64,000 bases of DNA from Candidatus Villigracilis adiacens (GTDB lineage: Bacteria > Chloroflexota > Anaerolineae > Anaerolineales > Villigracilaceae), in contig JADJBU010000013.1 in assembly GCA_016703605.1 (NCBI GenBank), positions 13,746 through 77,745 of the forward strand, given 5' to 3'. Under the pieces are notes generated by a model that ran no database searches, was not told where the DNA came from, and saw only the letters and a program-made list of their open reading frames with translations. Shown one piece after another: positions 51,577 through 59,527 of the stretch (within the stretch, counting starts at the first letter, position 1; the number at the start of each line of letters is the position of its first letter). A program made the position numbers and the translations under genes.

Positions 51577-52662
51577 TTACGCGGCTTGAGGAGGGGCGAC
51601 GGCGTTCATTATCGCAGTTGTGAAATCCGATGGAGTAACGCCTGGCGATTGAATCTGCAAGCGATAATACGCTTCTTCGATTTTGGATTTGAGATTCTCA
51701 GGCGTGGCAGCGACGCCGCGCAGAGATTGTTCGAGTGCGCCGAGAGCGAAGACGGGCAGTAAAGTGAAATCGCCAGAGATGGTGACGTCATCAATGCGAC
51801 CTTCACGCAAGCGGGCGATGATTCGGATCAGACCGCCCTGTGCCTTGAATGCCGCTTCGACGATGTGGACGTCCTGATGAATTTTCACGCCCTGCTGTTT
51901 GAGTTGACCCTTTTGATACAGCCACTCATCAGAAGTGAAGCGCGCGTCAATCTCTTTTGCCATCGCTTCTTCTTCCTCCGTCCACTCGCCTTCGTAAACT
52001 TCCATGCCCAACGCTTCGGAGACCTTCTTCATATATAAGTCTTTGACCGTTGCGCGGTCGGGCGTGGAGCCGAGTTGCTCGGTCATGGTCGTCATGTAGG
52101 CTTCGAGCGATTCGAAGATCTTGTCGCGCATTTTCTCGGAGGGGACTTTCAACACCTGCGACATGGTCTTCTTGTCGAAGGTGTACATCAAACTGCCGAC
52201 AAGAATCTCGGCAATGCCCATCTGCGCCGCGCCTGTGCCGCCGATCTTTTTGCCGTTGACGTGGATGTCATTGATCGGGCGCAGGTTGGCGGGGATGCCC
52301 AATTCCTGATAAGTTGCCACCAACGGGTCAATGTACAGTTTGAAGCGTTCTTCCAACGTAGCAGGCAGGTCTTCCTTGTGGAATATCCACTGCGTAAATA
52401 ACTGCCCGTTATCCAAAAACACCGCGCCGCCGCCTACTTCACGACGATAGACGGGCAGGTTGTGCTTCTCGCAGTAATCCAAATCTACTTCCTTTTGGAT
52501 ATCCTGATGATAGCCTACGCAAACATACGGAGCGTTCGGCGAAACCATGATGATCGTGTTGGGCGTGTCTGCTTTCATTGCGTACCCAACCGCGTGGTAA
52601 ACGGTCTGCGAGCGGAGCGGGGATACGCCTTCCATGTAGAGCAAGCGGATTTTTTTGGACAT
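51577..52662 (-). CDS. Lipoate-protein ligase A-like protein
   Basis: A 361-residue two-domain ligase. The lipoyl-binding loop RREVGGGAVFLDNGQLFTQWIF (about 68-89) and NDIHVNGKKIGGTGAAQ (about 135-151) are diagnostic. The C-terminal accessory domain (about 265-340, IVEAAFKAQGGLIRIIARLREG) is present, so the protein should both activate and transfer lipoate. AAGGAG lies about 9 bases before the ATG at 52662. The adjacent lipoate-carrier genes are its obvious substrates. In sulfur-oxidising bacteria dedicated ligases sit next to LbpA genes in the same way. Confidence 0.9.
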   Translation of the reverse strand: MSKKIRLLYMEGVSPLRSQTVYHAVGYAMKADTPNTIIMVSPNAPYVCVGYHQDIQKEVDLDYCEKHNLPVYRREVGGGAVFLDNGQLFTQWIFHKEDLPATLEERFKLYIDPLVATYQELGIPANLRPINDIHVNGKKIGGTGAAQMGIAEILVGSLMYTFDKKTMSQVLKVPSEKMRDKIFESLEAYMTTMTEQLGSTPDRATVKDLYMKKVSEALGMEVYEGEWTEEEEAMAKEIDARFTSDEWLYQKGQLKQQGVKIHQDVHIVEAAFKAQGGLIRIIARLREGRIDDVTISGDFTLLPVFALGALEQSLRGVAATPENLKSKIEEAYYRLQIQSPGVTPSDFTTAIMNAVAPPQAA

Positions 52663-53129
52663 TGGGGGAGACTCCTTTGGTTGTGGTTTTGCTACGATAT
52701 GGTTCTTAAGATTGCAAGCAATGGTTTTCGATGAACGCTCGCGGCGCAATGGATTCGGCAGCGGAATCGCCGTTCCATCGGCGTTCGTGGCGCAACAGGA
52801 TTCGGCGGGGGATGAATCGCCGTTTCAGCAGGGGCTCGTCGCGCAAGGGGATTCGGCGGGGGATGAATTGCCGTTTCAGCAAGGGCTTGTCGCGCAAGGG
52901 GATTCGGCGGGGATGAATCCCCTTCTCAGTACATGGAAGTCCATTGAAATGGACTCGGCGTCCGCGCGGGGTTCTGCTTCGATGGCTGTTCGCGATCCAA
53001 TCGGATTCGGCTGGGGATTGAAATCCCCGCCTCAGCACATGGAAGTCGGTTTTAACCGACTCTACCGTCAGCCCCGAAGGGGCTTCCATGAATTGAGCAG
53101 GCGGCTTCAGCCCTGCTCAACCCTACCCA
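52663..53129. repeat. REP2 array with a 51-base tandem repeat
   Basis: Positions 52799-52901 hold two full units of 51 bases (each starting gattcggcgggggatgaatygccg) plus a partial third. From 52901 to 53125 follows a full REP2 unit with agtccattgaaatggact, gtcggttttaaccgac and cagccccgaaggggcttc hairpins. It lies just downstream of the IS200-type transposase gene. It is gene-free; apparent reading frames here are low-complexity translations of the repeat. Confidence 0.65.
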
Positions 53130-53561
53130 TCACGCACCTTCTTCTTCGTTTTCATCTTCATCGATCCTTTCATATATCTCAATCACCTTGCCATCGCGAT
53201 GATGTTCCTTTTGCTTTGCCACATATTCCTTGACCGTTTCCAACGAACGTTCGCCAAAACTCAATGCGCCATATCCTTCCTGCCATTTGAATTGACCGTC
53301 GCTGCCTGGCATGTGATTGATCGCAAACGAACTCGCGCCTTTGAGGTGCCTAACACAATCCGCTACGGCAAGTTTTGGCGGAATGGACGCGGCGACATGA
53401 GCATGGTCTTCCATGTTGCCCGCCGCGTGAATTTTCACGCCCAATTCTTTGGCTTTGTTGTACAGCACGCCGTAGAACATCTTCTCACGTTCGGCGGTGA
53501 GGGTGGGTTCGCGTTGGAAGGTCGCCCAGATGAGATGATAGTGTAGTCGCCAGTAGGTCAT
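53130..53561 (-). CDS. IS200/IS605-type Y1 transposase
   Basis: A 143-residue single-domain HUH transposase. MTYWRLHYHLIWATFQREP is the typical first strand, EDHAHVAASIPP carries the HxH metal motif (here HAH), and TVKEYVAKQKEHH contains the catalytic Tyr. The C-terminus is acidic and unlike classical TnpA. Both sides are packed with REP2 hairpins, and AAAGGAA precedes the ATG at 53561. The enzyme may be the one that moves or maintains the REP2 family. It separates the ligase gene from the lipoate-carrier genes. Confidence 0.88.
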   Translation of the reverse strand: MTYWRLHYHLIWATFQREPTLTAEREKMFYGVLYNKAKELGVKIHAAGNMEDHAHVAASIPPKLAVADCVRHLKGASSFAINHMPGSDGQFKWQEGYGALSFGERSLETVKEYVAKQKEHHRDGKVIEIYERIDEDENEEEGA

Positions 53562-53589
53562 GGTTGTGTTCCTTTCTGTTATTTGTTTT

Positions 53590-53790
53590 GGAGCGGCGAT
53601 TCGATGGCGGGAGAATCGCCAGCCGCGAAGGGGCTTCCATGAACTGAGCAGGATTCGGCGGGGGATGAATCCCCGCCTCAGGACATGAAAGTCGGTTGAA
53701 ACCGACTCCGCCGTCAGCCCGCAGGGCTTCCATGAACTGAGCAGGGGTTTCAACCCCGCTCAATCCCAATCCGCCGCGCCTCACGCCAAG
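53590..53790. repeat. REP2 unit upstream of the Y1 transposase gene
   Basis: gattcggcgggggatgaatc (53644 on), gtcggttgaaaccgac, cagcccgcagggcttcc and atgaactgagcaggggtttc make a complete unit of about 120 bases. It pairs with the array on the other side of the transposase gene. Confidence 0.7.
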
Positions 53791-53820
53791 CCACACCACA
53801 AACCCATCCGCGCGCTCCCA

Positions 53821-54267
53821 TCAATCAACACACCTCAAACAATTGACCTTCAACTCCTTGATTCTTTCCTTATATTTCTCTGCCGCCGCTTCACCCGTGA
53901 CCAAGTGGCTGGACTCCGCTTCGAGATTCGTCGGTCTCACTTTGACGAGCCAGCCATCGGCATACGGTTCTTTGTTGGCAAGCAGGATATTCTTTGCAAA
54001 CGCTTCTTCATTTGTTGCTACGATCTCGCACGAGAACGGCGCGGGGAAAGCGCCCACCCATTTTGCGGACTCAATCGTCACCAACGCCTTGCCTTGCGCC
54101 ACTTTCTTGCCAATGTCCCGAAAACTCAACGCCGCAAACTTTCCGCAGCGGGTTTGAGCAACATCGGTCATGCCGAGTATGGCGATCTCACCATCGAAGC
54201 GAATCCATACATCGCGCTCGATGTCGTAGGTCAAGTCTTCGGGGATGTCGCAGGCGTAGAAGATCAT
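53821..54267 (-). CDS. Lipoate-carrier protein, GcvH/LbpA-like (copy 2)
   Basis: A 148-residue single lipoyl-domain protein. The hairpin with the lipoylated Lys reads TIESAKWVGAFPAPFSCEIV (Lys near residue 67), followed by GWLVKVRPTN. In glycine-cleavage H proteins the Lys is normally followed by Ala; here it is followed by Trp-Val-Gly, as in the neighbouring copy, closer to LbpA carriers of sulfur oxidation. Three cysteines (CDIPED region, CEIV, and a C-terminal CLRC) are additional oddities. No other gcv genes are adjacent. It follows copy 1 by 72 bases containing an inverted repeat. Confidence 0.85.
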   Translation of the reverse strand: MIFYACDIPEDLTYDIERDVWIRFDGEIAILGMTDVAQTRCGKFAALSFRDIGKKVAQGKALVTIESAKWVGAFPAPFSCEIVATNEEAFAKNILLANKEPYADGWLVKVRPTNLEAESSHLVTGEAAAEKYKERIKELKVNCLRCVD

Positions 54268-54274
54268 AGGGGAA

Positions 54275-54340
54275 GATATTAGAGATTAGATGATTAGAGA
54301 GTAGTTGGACTATTCTCTAATCATCTAATTATCTGCTCTC
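54275..54340. repeat. Inverted repeat between the two lipoate-carrier genes
   Basis: agatgattagaga and tctctaatcatct are perfect 13-base arms with a loop of about ten bases. It could weaken read-through between the genes or be another dispersed repeat; similar gattagagatt motifs occur elsewhere in the window (near 63950). Confidence 0.55.
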
Positions 54341-54777
54341 TATTCAAAGTTCAGATTCTGCTCTTCCATAAACTTCTGATACGCCGCAACCGCTGCGTCA
54401 CCAGTCAACAGTGCGGCGCTTTCGCCAGCCCAATCCGCGGGCTTCAATTTGACGAACCAGCCTTCGCCGTACGGGTCGCTGTTGATGGTGGACGGTTTCG
54501 CCTTCACCGCTTCGTTGACTTCGACGATCTCGCCCGTGATCGGCGACGTGACGGGTCCCACCCATTTGCCGCTTTCGAGCGTTCCCGCGGACTTGCCCTT
54601 CTGCACCGTGCGTCCGACATCCTTCGGCGTGACGTTGACGATTCCCTTCGCCAAATTCTGCGCCACGTCAGTGATTCCAATTTTCACCGTGCCATCGTCC
54701 ATGGGCAATGCCCAGGCGTGTTTCTCCACCCAATAATAGAGATTTTCAGGAATGTTACATCCACGAACTGTTGCCAT
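54340..54777 (-). CDS. Lipoate-carrier protein, GcvH/LbpA-like (copy 1)
   Basis: A 145-residue lipoyl-domain protein. GCNIPENLYYWVEKHAWALP opens the fold, TDVAQNLAKGIVNVTPKDVG follows, and the lipoylation hairpin is TLESGKWVGPVTSPITGEIV with Lys near residue 69. GEGWFVKLKPADW closes the domain. The E-S-x-K-W-V-G pattern is shared with copy 2 and differs from the canonical ESVKA of GcvH. It probably carries substrate or electrons between the Hdr-like and Etf proteins encoded upstream. The C-terminus is acidic. Confidence 0.87.
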   Translation of the reverse strand: MATVRGCNIPENLYYWVEKHAWALPMDDGTVKIGITDVAQNLAKGIVNVTPKDVGRTVQKGKSAGTLESGKWVGPVTSPITGEIVEVNEAVKAKPSTINSDPYGEGWFVKLKPADWAGESAALLTGDAAVAAYQKFMEEQNLNFE

Positions 54778-54784
54778 ATGTGTC

Positions 54785-54890
54785 TCCGTTTACATGCGTA
54801 GCAGGCGGTCTCTACCGCCGTTCTCGGACGTTAGAGAACGTCCATTGCGCGGGTTGCGTATTCGGCGCTCTCTAGCGCCGTTTTACCAAT
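54785..54890. repeat. REP1 cluster downstream of the RAYT gene
   Basis: A series of short hairpins separated by gcgta: ggcggtctctaccgcc, ggacgttagagaacgtcc, ggcgctctctagcgcc. The centre ctcta/tagag and variable flanks recur at 55435-55590, 58687-58745 and 63697-63722. Confidence 0.75.
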
Positions 54891-55419
54891 CTTTATCAAT
54901 CTCAATCAACGTGTTGTCACCAAATTCGTAATTCCGATAACTCGAATACGGATATTTCGCTGGGTCGTCCACCATCCCCGCGCGGACGGGGTTCATGTGG
55001 ATGTAATTCAACTTCTCGGTCAGGAATTTTTCGGTGAAGATGAACTGCTCCCAAAACGAATCCTGCCAGACCTTTTTCTCGGCTCGTTTCGTCTCTTCGC
55101 CTGACTCTTGGAAATGAGCGACCCATTCGGTTTTGCCTTCCAATTCTGCCTGACGGGCAATCCTACCCGATGTGAAGCGTTTGAAATCGCGCATGAAATC
55201 GGACACAACTGAAGAGTCACCAGTTGGGTAGATCAGTAAATGCAAGTGGTCAAGCATGATGACGTAACCGAGAAGTTTGCATTTGAATTGATGACGATAG
55301 AAATTCAGGCTATCCAGAATCGGTATGATGAAGGATGGGGTGTTGAAGATTTTCAAACGTCCGTAAACGTTTGTTGTGATGTAGTACACCGAGCCTTCCA
55401 TGCGAATTCTTGGATACAT
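54883..55419 (-). CDS. REP-associated tyrosine transposase (RAYT)
   Basis: A 178-residue Y1 transposase of the TnpA-REP type. RMEGSVYYITTNVYGRLKIF is the first strand, VIMLDHLHLLIYPT holds the HxH metal motif (HLH), and KLNYIHMNPVRAGMVDDPAKYPYSSY contains the catalytic Tyr and the family's NPV(R)AG signature. It lies between two clusters of REP1 hairpins, the typical RAYT-REP arrangement, and interrupts the gene train between the Etf oxidoreductase and the lipoate carriers. Confidence 0.93.
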   Translation of the reverse strand: MYPRIRMEGSVYYITTNVYGRLKIFNTPSFIIPILDSLNFYRHQFKCKLLGYVIMLDHLHLLIYPTGDSSVVSDFMRDFKRFTSGRIARQAELEGKTEWVAHFQESGEETKRAEKKVWQDSFWEQFIFTEKFLTEKLNYIHMNPVRAGMVDDPAKYPYSSYRNYEFGDNTLIEIDKDW

Positions 55420-55434
55420 GATTCTCCATATTTG

Positions 55435-55590
55435 CGTAGGTTGCGTTCTCTAACGCAACACGTGTCGTTTGGCGTAATCCATCGGCGTTAGAGAACGCCG
55501 ATTACGCGCGGGTCGTTGGGGGCGCGTACTAGGCGCTCTCTAGCGCCGTGTCGGTTGGCGCACCCCGTGGACGTTAGAGAACGTCCACTA
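55435..55590. repeat. REP1 cluster upstream of the RAYT gene
   Basis: gcgttctctaacgc, ggcgttagagaacgcc, ggcgctctctagcgcc and ggacgttagagaacgtcc hairpins joined by gcgtagg- or tacgcg-type spacers. The right end abuts the stop of the Etf oxidoreductase gene. Confidence 0.75.
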
Positions 55591-57645
55591 CGCGACCACC
55601 ATCACCGCTTCCGCCACCAACTGAATGATGTCGCGGACTTCGATCTTGCCTTCGTTGCCAGTCGTCTTGACCGCGTCGGAGTACATGATCATATCTTTGG
55701 GACAGGTGACGATGAAGAGTTGCGCCTTGTCCTTCGCGCCTTCGCCGAATGCCGTCAACGCTTCTTTGATTCGGTTCTCGGCGGGACGTTCACCAGGTGC
55801 AACCTTGCCCATCCAGATCTGACCGCCGCCCGCGCCGCAGCAGAACGAGTTCTCGCAGTTGCGCGGCATTTCGACGAATTCCACGCCGAGCAATTCAAGC
55901 AACTTGCGCGGAGCGGTGAATCCGCCGTTGTAGCGACCGAGATAGCACGGGTCATGGAAGGTGACTTTGTAATTCGACAGTTTATTCTTGACTGTGAGTT
56001 TACCTTCTTCAATTAACTTGAGTAAGGTCACGGTGTAATGCTTCACTTCAAACTTCCCGCCGAATTGCGGATACTCGTTCTTGAGCGTGTTGAACGAGTG
56101 CGGGTCTGTGGTGACAATTTGCTTGAATTGCGCTTTGCCGAAGGCTTCCATGTTCTGCTCGACGAGTTGCTCGAACAGACCTTCTTCTCCAACGCGGCGC
56201 ACGTCGTTACCAGAATTGGATTCGTTCTGGTACATAATGCCAAAGTCCAAGCCGCCTTGGTTGAAGAGCCGCGCCACCATTTTGGTGTTCGGGATGACGC
56301 GTTCATCGAAGGAAGCGGTATCGCCGACGAACCATAAATGCTCCACGGGTTCTTCGGTCGCGTTCTTGACGGGGAATTCCATCTCCTTCGCCCACTTGCC
56401 GCGCAGACGTTTGCCTTTGCTCATCCAGTTGCCGTTGGTGGCGAGAGATTGGAGCGCGTTCTGCACGCCACTGTCAATTTCGTAGCCGTCAATCAACATG
56501 CGGCGACGAATGTCCACGATGTCTGCCATCGGTTCATTGCCGACAGGACATACGCGCACGCACGCATAGCAGGTTGTGCAAGACCAAACTGCCTCAGGGG
56601 AGATCACTGTCTCAGTAAGCGGGAGCAGCAACTTCTCAGGATGAGAGCCGAAGGTCGCTTCCTTGAGAAGATAACGCTTGTTCACTTCCAATGCCGAAGG
56701 CGAGAGCGGACGTCCCTGAAAATTCGCGGGGCAGACATCCTGACAGCGATTGCATTGCACGCAGGCATAGGCGTCCATCACGCGCGTCCAGGCGAGATCG
56801 TAAACAACCTTTGCGCCAGGGTCAAACTTTTGACCTTCGATGACCTTGAGCGGAATCGCGGGGTCAAGTTGACCGCGCGGATTTTGTTTCGCCAAACCGA
56901 GATTGACAGGCGACATGAAAAAGTGCGTGTGCTTGCTGCGCGAGAGATAGGGGATGATGAACATCACCCAGCCGAGGCTGATCCACCACGCAACATGCAC
57001 GCCTGTTTCAGACGCGCCAAAAATACTGTTGAGAAAACTTGCGATGGGCATGAACGGATCTGCGCCAGCGTCGAGGCGGAAGGCTTGACTCATCAAACGC
57101 GCACCAACGTGCATGATAACGAACACGCCCACGGTGAGCGAATCTCTCGCCTGCCCGCCCGCCTTGACTTTCGGATTCAGCAAGACATTATCACGGAAAG
57201 TGAGCGCCTTGTCTTTGACGATGAAGCGGCGCACAAGAAAAACAGTGATGGCGATAAGTAATGCGCCGCTCATCACATCGGCGATGAGATTGAAGGCGTT
57301 GATGAGTCCAGTGGGCGCGTTAGGCAAATGTACCCCGCCATAGACCAGATCAAAACCTGGGATGAGTCCTTCGAGCACATCCACAAGGTTGACGATGGCA
57401 TAGGTGATGAGACCGAAGAACAAGCCCATGTGAATGGCGCTAAGAACTTTACGCGCCTTGAAGATCGTCTGCTGAAACAGAACCGCGATCGCAGCTTTGA
57501 CCAGACTGCCAGGTACATCCTTCAACTCGGGCGCGGGTCGTCCCTTGCGGATCGAGTCGATGATGGTCTTGAACCCATGAAATGTGAACCCCGCCGCCGT
57601 GATCGCCAGCAGGATGAAGATAATTTTTTCAACCGTATTGAGCAA
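55588..57645 (-). CDS. Membrane FeS oxidoreductase, Etf:menaquinone oxidoreductase (EMO/DUF224)-like
   Basis: A 685-residue protein. The N-terminal region (about 1-245) has five to six helices of the nitrate-reductase-gamma/cytochrome b type with several His. A ferredoxin domain (about 290-390) has CVQCNRCQDVCP and CTTCYACVRVCPVG. Two CCG-type domains follow. The second is intact (HDPCYLGR, NCENSFCCGAGGG, CPKDM); the first has lost its usual Cys (FVGDTASFDER). Such proteins pass electrons between EtfAB and quinone. etfA and etfB sit directly upstream, which supports that role. Confidence 0.88.
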   Translation of the reverse strand: MLNTVEKIIFILLAITAAGFTFHGFKTIIDSIRKGRPAPELKDVPGSLVKAAIAVLFQQTIFKARKVLSAIHMGLFFGLITYAIVNLVDVLEGLIPGFDLVYGGVHLPNAPTGLINAFNLIADVMSGALLIAITVFLVRRFIVKDKALTFRDNVLLNPKVKAGGQARDSLTVGVFVIMHVGARLMSQAFRLDAGADPFMPIASFLNSIFGASETGVHVAWWISLGWVMFIIPYLSRSKHTHFFMSPVNLGLAKQNPRGQLDPAIPLKVIEGQKFDPGAKVVYDLAWTRVMDAYACVQCNRCQDVCPANFQGRPLSPSALEVNKRYLLKEATFGSHPEKLLLPLTETVISPEAVWSCTTCYACVRVCPVGNEPMADIVDIRRRMLIDGYEIDSGVQNALQSLATNGNWMSKGKRLRGKWAKEMEFPVKNATEEPVEHLWFVGDTASFDERVIPNTKMVARLFNQGGLDFGIMYQNESNSGNDVRRVGEEGLFEQLVEQNMEAFGKAQFKQIVTTDPHSFNTLKNEYPQFGGKFEVKHYTVTLLKLIEEGKLTVKNKLSNYKVTFHDPCYLGRYNGGFTAPRKLLELLGVEFVEMPRNCENSFCCGAGGGQIWMGKVAPGERPAENRIKEALTAFGEGAKDKAQLFIVTCPKDMIMYSDAVKTTGNEGKIEVRDIIQLVAEAVMVVA

Positions 57646-57667
57646 CGTACCCTCCCGAAAACGAAAC

Positions 57668-57713
57668 TCGATATTCGATATTGGTTATTCGAAAACCAAA
57701 TATCGAATATCGA
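57668..57713. repeat. Inverted repeat between etfA and the EMO-like gene
   Basis: tcgatattcgatattggtt and aaccaaatatcgaatatcga are near-perfect arms of about 19 bases around a short loop. It lies in the 79-base gap after etfA and may be a dispersed repeat or a weak attenuator. Confidence 0.6.
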
Positions 57714-57724
57714 GTATCGAAGAT

Positions 57725-58672
57725 TTACAACAACTCAAGCATTGCCTCAGCAACCTCAAAAAGGTCGGCAGTCGCACCGTAATGCGCCACGTTGAAGATC
57801 GGCGCCTTCTTATCGGTGTTGATGGCGATAATTAATTCAGCCGATTTCATACCTTCAAGATGTTCAGGCGCGCCAGAGATACCGAGCATGAAATACAACT
57901 TCGGCTTGACCTTCAAACCTGACTTGCCCACCTGACGAGTGCGCGGCAACCAGCCTGCGTCCACCACGGGGCGGGAAGCGGAGACCGTTGCACCGAGCGC
58001 CTTCGCAAGTTCTTCGGCGAGTTCCACATTTTCCTTGCCGCCAATACCACGACCGATCGAAACCAACTTCGCCTGCGCGGTAATGTCCACATCGCCGCCA
58101 GCAGGTTTGATCGCTTCGGTGAATTTCACTTTCAACGAACCCAAATCAACAGGTGACGCAATCGTCGTTGCAGCCGTCGAGCCTTGCCCCGCTTCCACAG
58201 GGAACGAACCCGCCAGACACGCCACAATTGCCATATCGCCTTCAGGAGCAACTTCAGCCATCAACTTGCCGCCATATGCCTGGCTGCTCACCATCAGTGC
58301 GCCGCCTTCCGTGCGTACATCCTTCGCATACGCCACGCACGGAGCGCCCATCCGCGCCGAAAGCCACGCGGCAACATCCATGCCTGTCACTGTCCAGCCG
58401 AACATCACAACCTTCGGCGACTTTTCTTTGACCAACGCTTCGATCACTTTGCCATACGCTTCGGGATTGAAATTCGACAACGCCGCGTCATCAATGTGGA
58501 TCGTGGAATCAGACGCGAAGACATTGGATGAAACCCCGCCTCCGACTACGACCGCAACTGCCTGCCCGCCCAAAGCATTCGCCAACTCTTTGGCTTTTCC
58601 CACCATCTCAAACGACACGTCCGAAAATTTTCCGTCCATGTGCTCGGTGATTACGAGAATGTCATTGCTCAT
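57725..58672 (-). CDS. etfA: Electron transfer flavoprotein subunit alpha
   Basis: A 315-residue subunit. The N-terminal ILVITEHMDGKFSDVSFE begins the alpha/beta domain. The C-terminal FAD-binding domain has SASRPVVDAGWLPRTRQVG (about 229-247), LYFMLGISGAPEHLEGM and IIAINTDKKAPIFNVAHYG. It pairs with EtfB, encoded 70 bases upstream across a REP1 copy, to shuttle electrons to the membrane oxidoreductase encoded downstream. Whether it bifurcates electrons cannot be judged from these motifs. Confidence 0.95.
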   Translation of the reverse strand: MSNDILVITEHMDGKFSDVSFEMVGKAKELANALGGQAVAVVVGGGVSSNVFASDSTIHIDDAALSNFNPEAYGKVIEALVKEKSPKVVMFGWTVTGMDVAAWLSARMGAPCVAYAKDVRTEGGALMVSSQAYGGKLMAEVAPEGDMAIVACLAGSFPVEAGQGSTAATTIASPVDLGSLKVKFTEAIKPAGGDVDITAQAKLVSIGRGIGGKENVELAEELAKALGATVSASRPVVDAGWLPRTRQVGKSGLKVKPKLYFMLGISGAPEHLEGMKSAELIIAINTDKKAPIFNVAHYGATADLFEVAEAMLELL

Positions 58673-58684
58673 GTTTTCTCCTTG

Positions 58685-58742
58685 TCATGCGTAGTGGACG
58701 TTCTCTAACGTCCACGCTCGGCGTTAGAGAACGCCGACTACG
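58685..58742. repeat. REP1 copy between etfB and etfA
   Basis: ggacgttctctaacgtcc and ggcgttagagaacgcc hairpins joined by acgctc, with gcgtag at the outer ends. This is a minimal two-hairpin unit inserted within an otherwise tight gene pair. Confidence 0.75.
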
Positions 58743-59498
58743 CTACGCCAATCCCTTGCTCTTCAACAATTCCACGATCTTCGCCGCCACTTCCTTCGAC
58801 GAACCTTCGATCATCTCGGCATGACCCGCCGCCACGGGCGGAGCCATCTTCTTGAACGTGATTCCCGCGCTGGCTTCCCCCGTCGGCGCGACCTTCTCGA
58901 TGGTCGCGGACTGCGCGATTTGTCGCACCTTGCTGATCGGCGCATATCGCGGCGGCTTCGACGCGGCTTGTACGCCGACCACCATCGGCAGCGCCGCTTC
59001 ATACTTCGCGCCGACTCCGCCCGCGAATTCCTTATTGACCGTCGCCGTGTTCCCGCTGACTTCCACCGAACTGACCCCGCCGATGTACGGCATGTCGAGA
59101 TACGCGGCGATCATCGCCCCGATCTGACCGTCCAAATCGTTCGACGCCTGCACGCCCGCGAAGACGATATCCGCCGACATGCCCTTGATCGCCTCCGACA
59201 GCCACTTGGCTTGTTGATGTGAATCCGCCGCGGGATCATCGCCCGTGATCTTGACGGCTTTATCCGCGCCCTTCGCCAGCGCGAGATGAAGTACCGCGTC
59301 CAACTCCCCGATCAAGTCCACGCCCACGACCGTCACCGTCCCACCGACGGCTTCCTTCACCAACACCGCCTGCTCAATGGACTGCTCATCGAATTCGTTG
59401 AGCACGAAATCCACCGAGTCAAAGTCCACGTTGACGCCCTTCACGGGCAGGTCATCCGCAATGCTGGGGATGTGTTTGATGGCTACTACAATGTTCAT
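58743..59498 (-). CDS. etfB: Electron transfer flavoprotein subunit beta
   Basis: A 251-residue subunit. MNIVVAIKHIPSIADDLPV opens the AMP-binding domain. LNEFDEQSIEQAVLVKEA, GADKAVKITGDDPAADSHQ and DIVFAGVQASNDLDGQIGAMIAAYLDMP are the conserved blocks, followed by GGVGAKYEAALPMVVGVQ. GAAGGAGAT lies about 7 bases before the ATG. The RecQ-like gene ends 29 bases upstream; the helicase module therefore sits between etfB and the Hdr-like gene. Confidence 0.95.
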   Translation of the reverse strand: MNIVVAIKHIPSIADDLPVKGVNVDFDSVDFVLNEFDEQSIEQAVLVKEAVGGTVTVVGVDLIGELDAVLHLALAKGADKAVKITGDDPAADSHQQAKWLSEAIKGMSADIVFAGVQASNDLDGQIGAMIAAYLDMPYIGGVSSVEVSGNTATVNKEFAGGVGAKYEAALPMVVGVQAASKPPRYAPISKVRQIAQSATIEKVAPTGEASAGITFKKMAPPVAAGHAEMIEGSSKEVAAKIVELLKSKGLA

Positions 59499-59527
59499 TC
59501 AGAAATCTCCTTCTATCTGATTCTCTT

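Noticed and set aside
52799..52925. Possible CRISPR array
   Set aside because: The units are directly tandem (51 bases) with no unique spacers and no cas genes nearby.
52706..53089. 127-codon frame with repeating IPLRDKPLLKR-type residues
   Set aside because: It is the translation of the 51-base tandem repeat and REP2 unit, not a conserved protein.
53821..54777. Assigning the two lipoyl proteins to a glycine cleavage system
   Set aside because: No gcvP or matching gcvT is adjacent (the GcvT-like gene is 29 kb away and isolated), and the lipoylation motif differs from the GcvH norm; kept as GcvH/LbpA-like.
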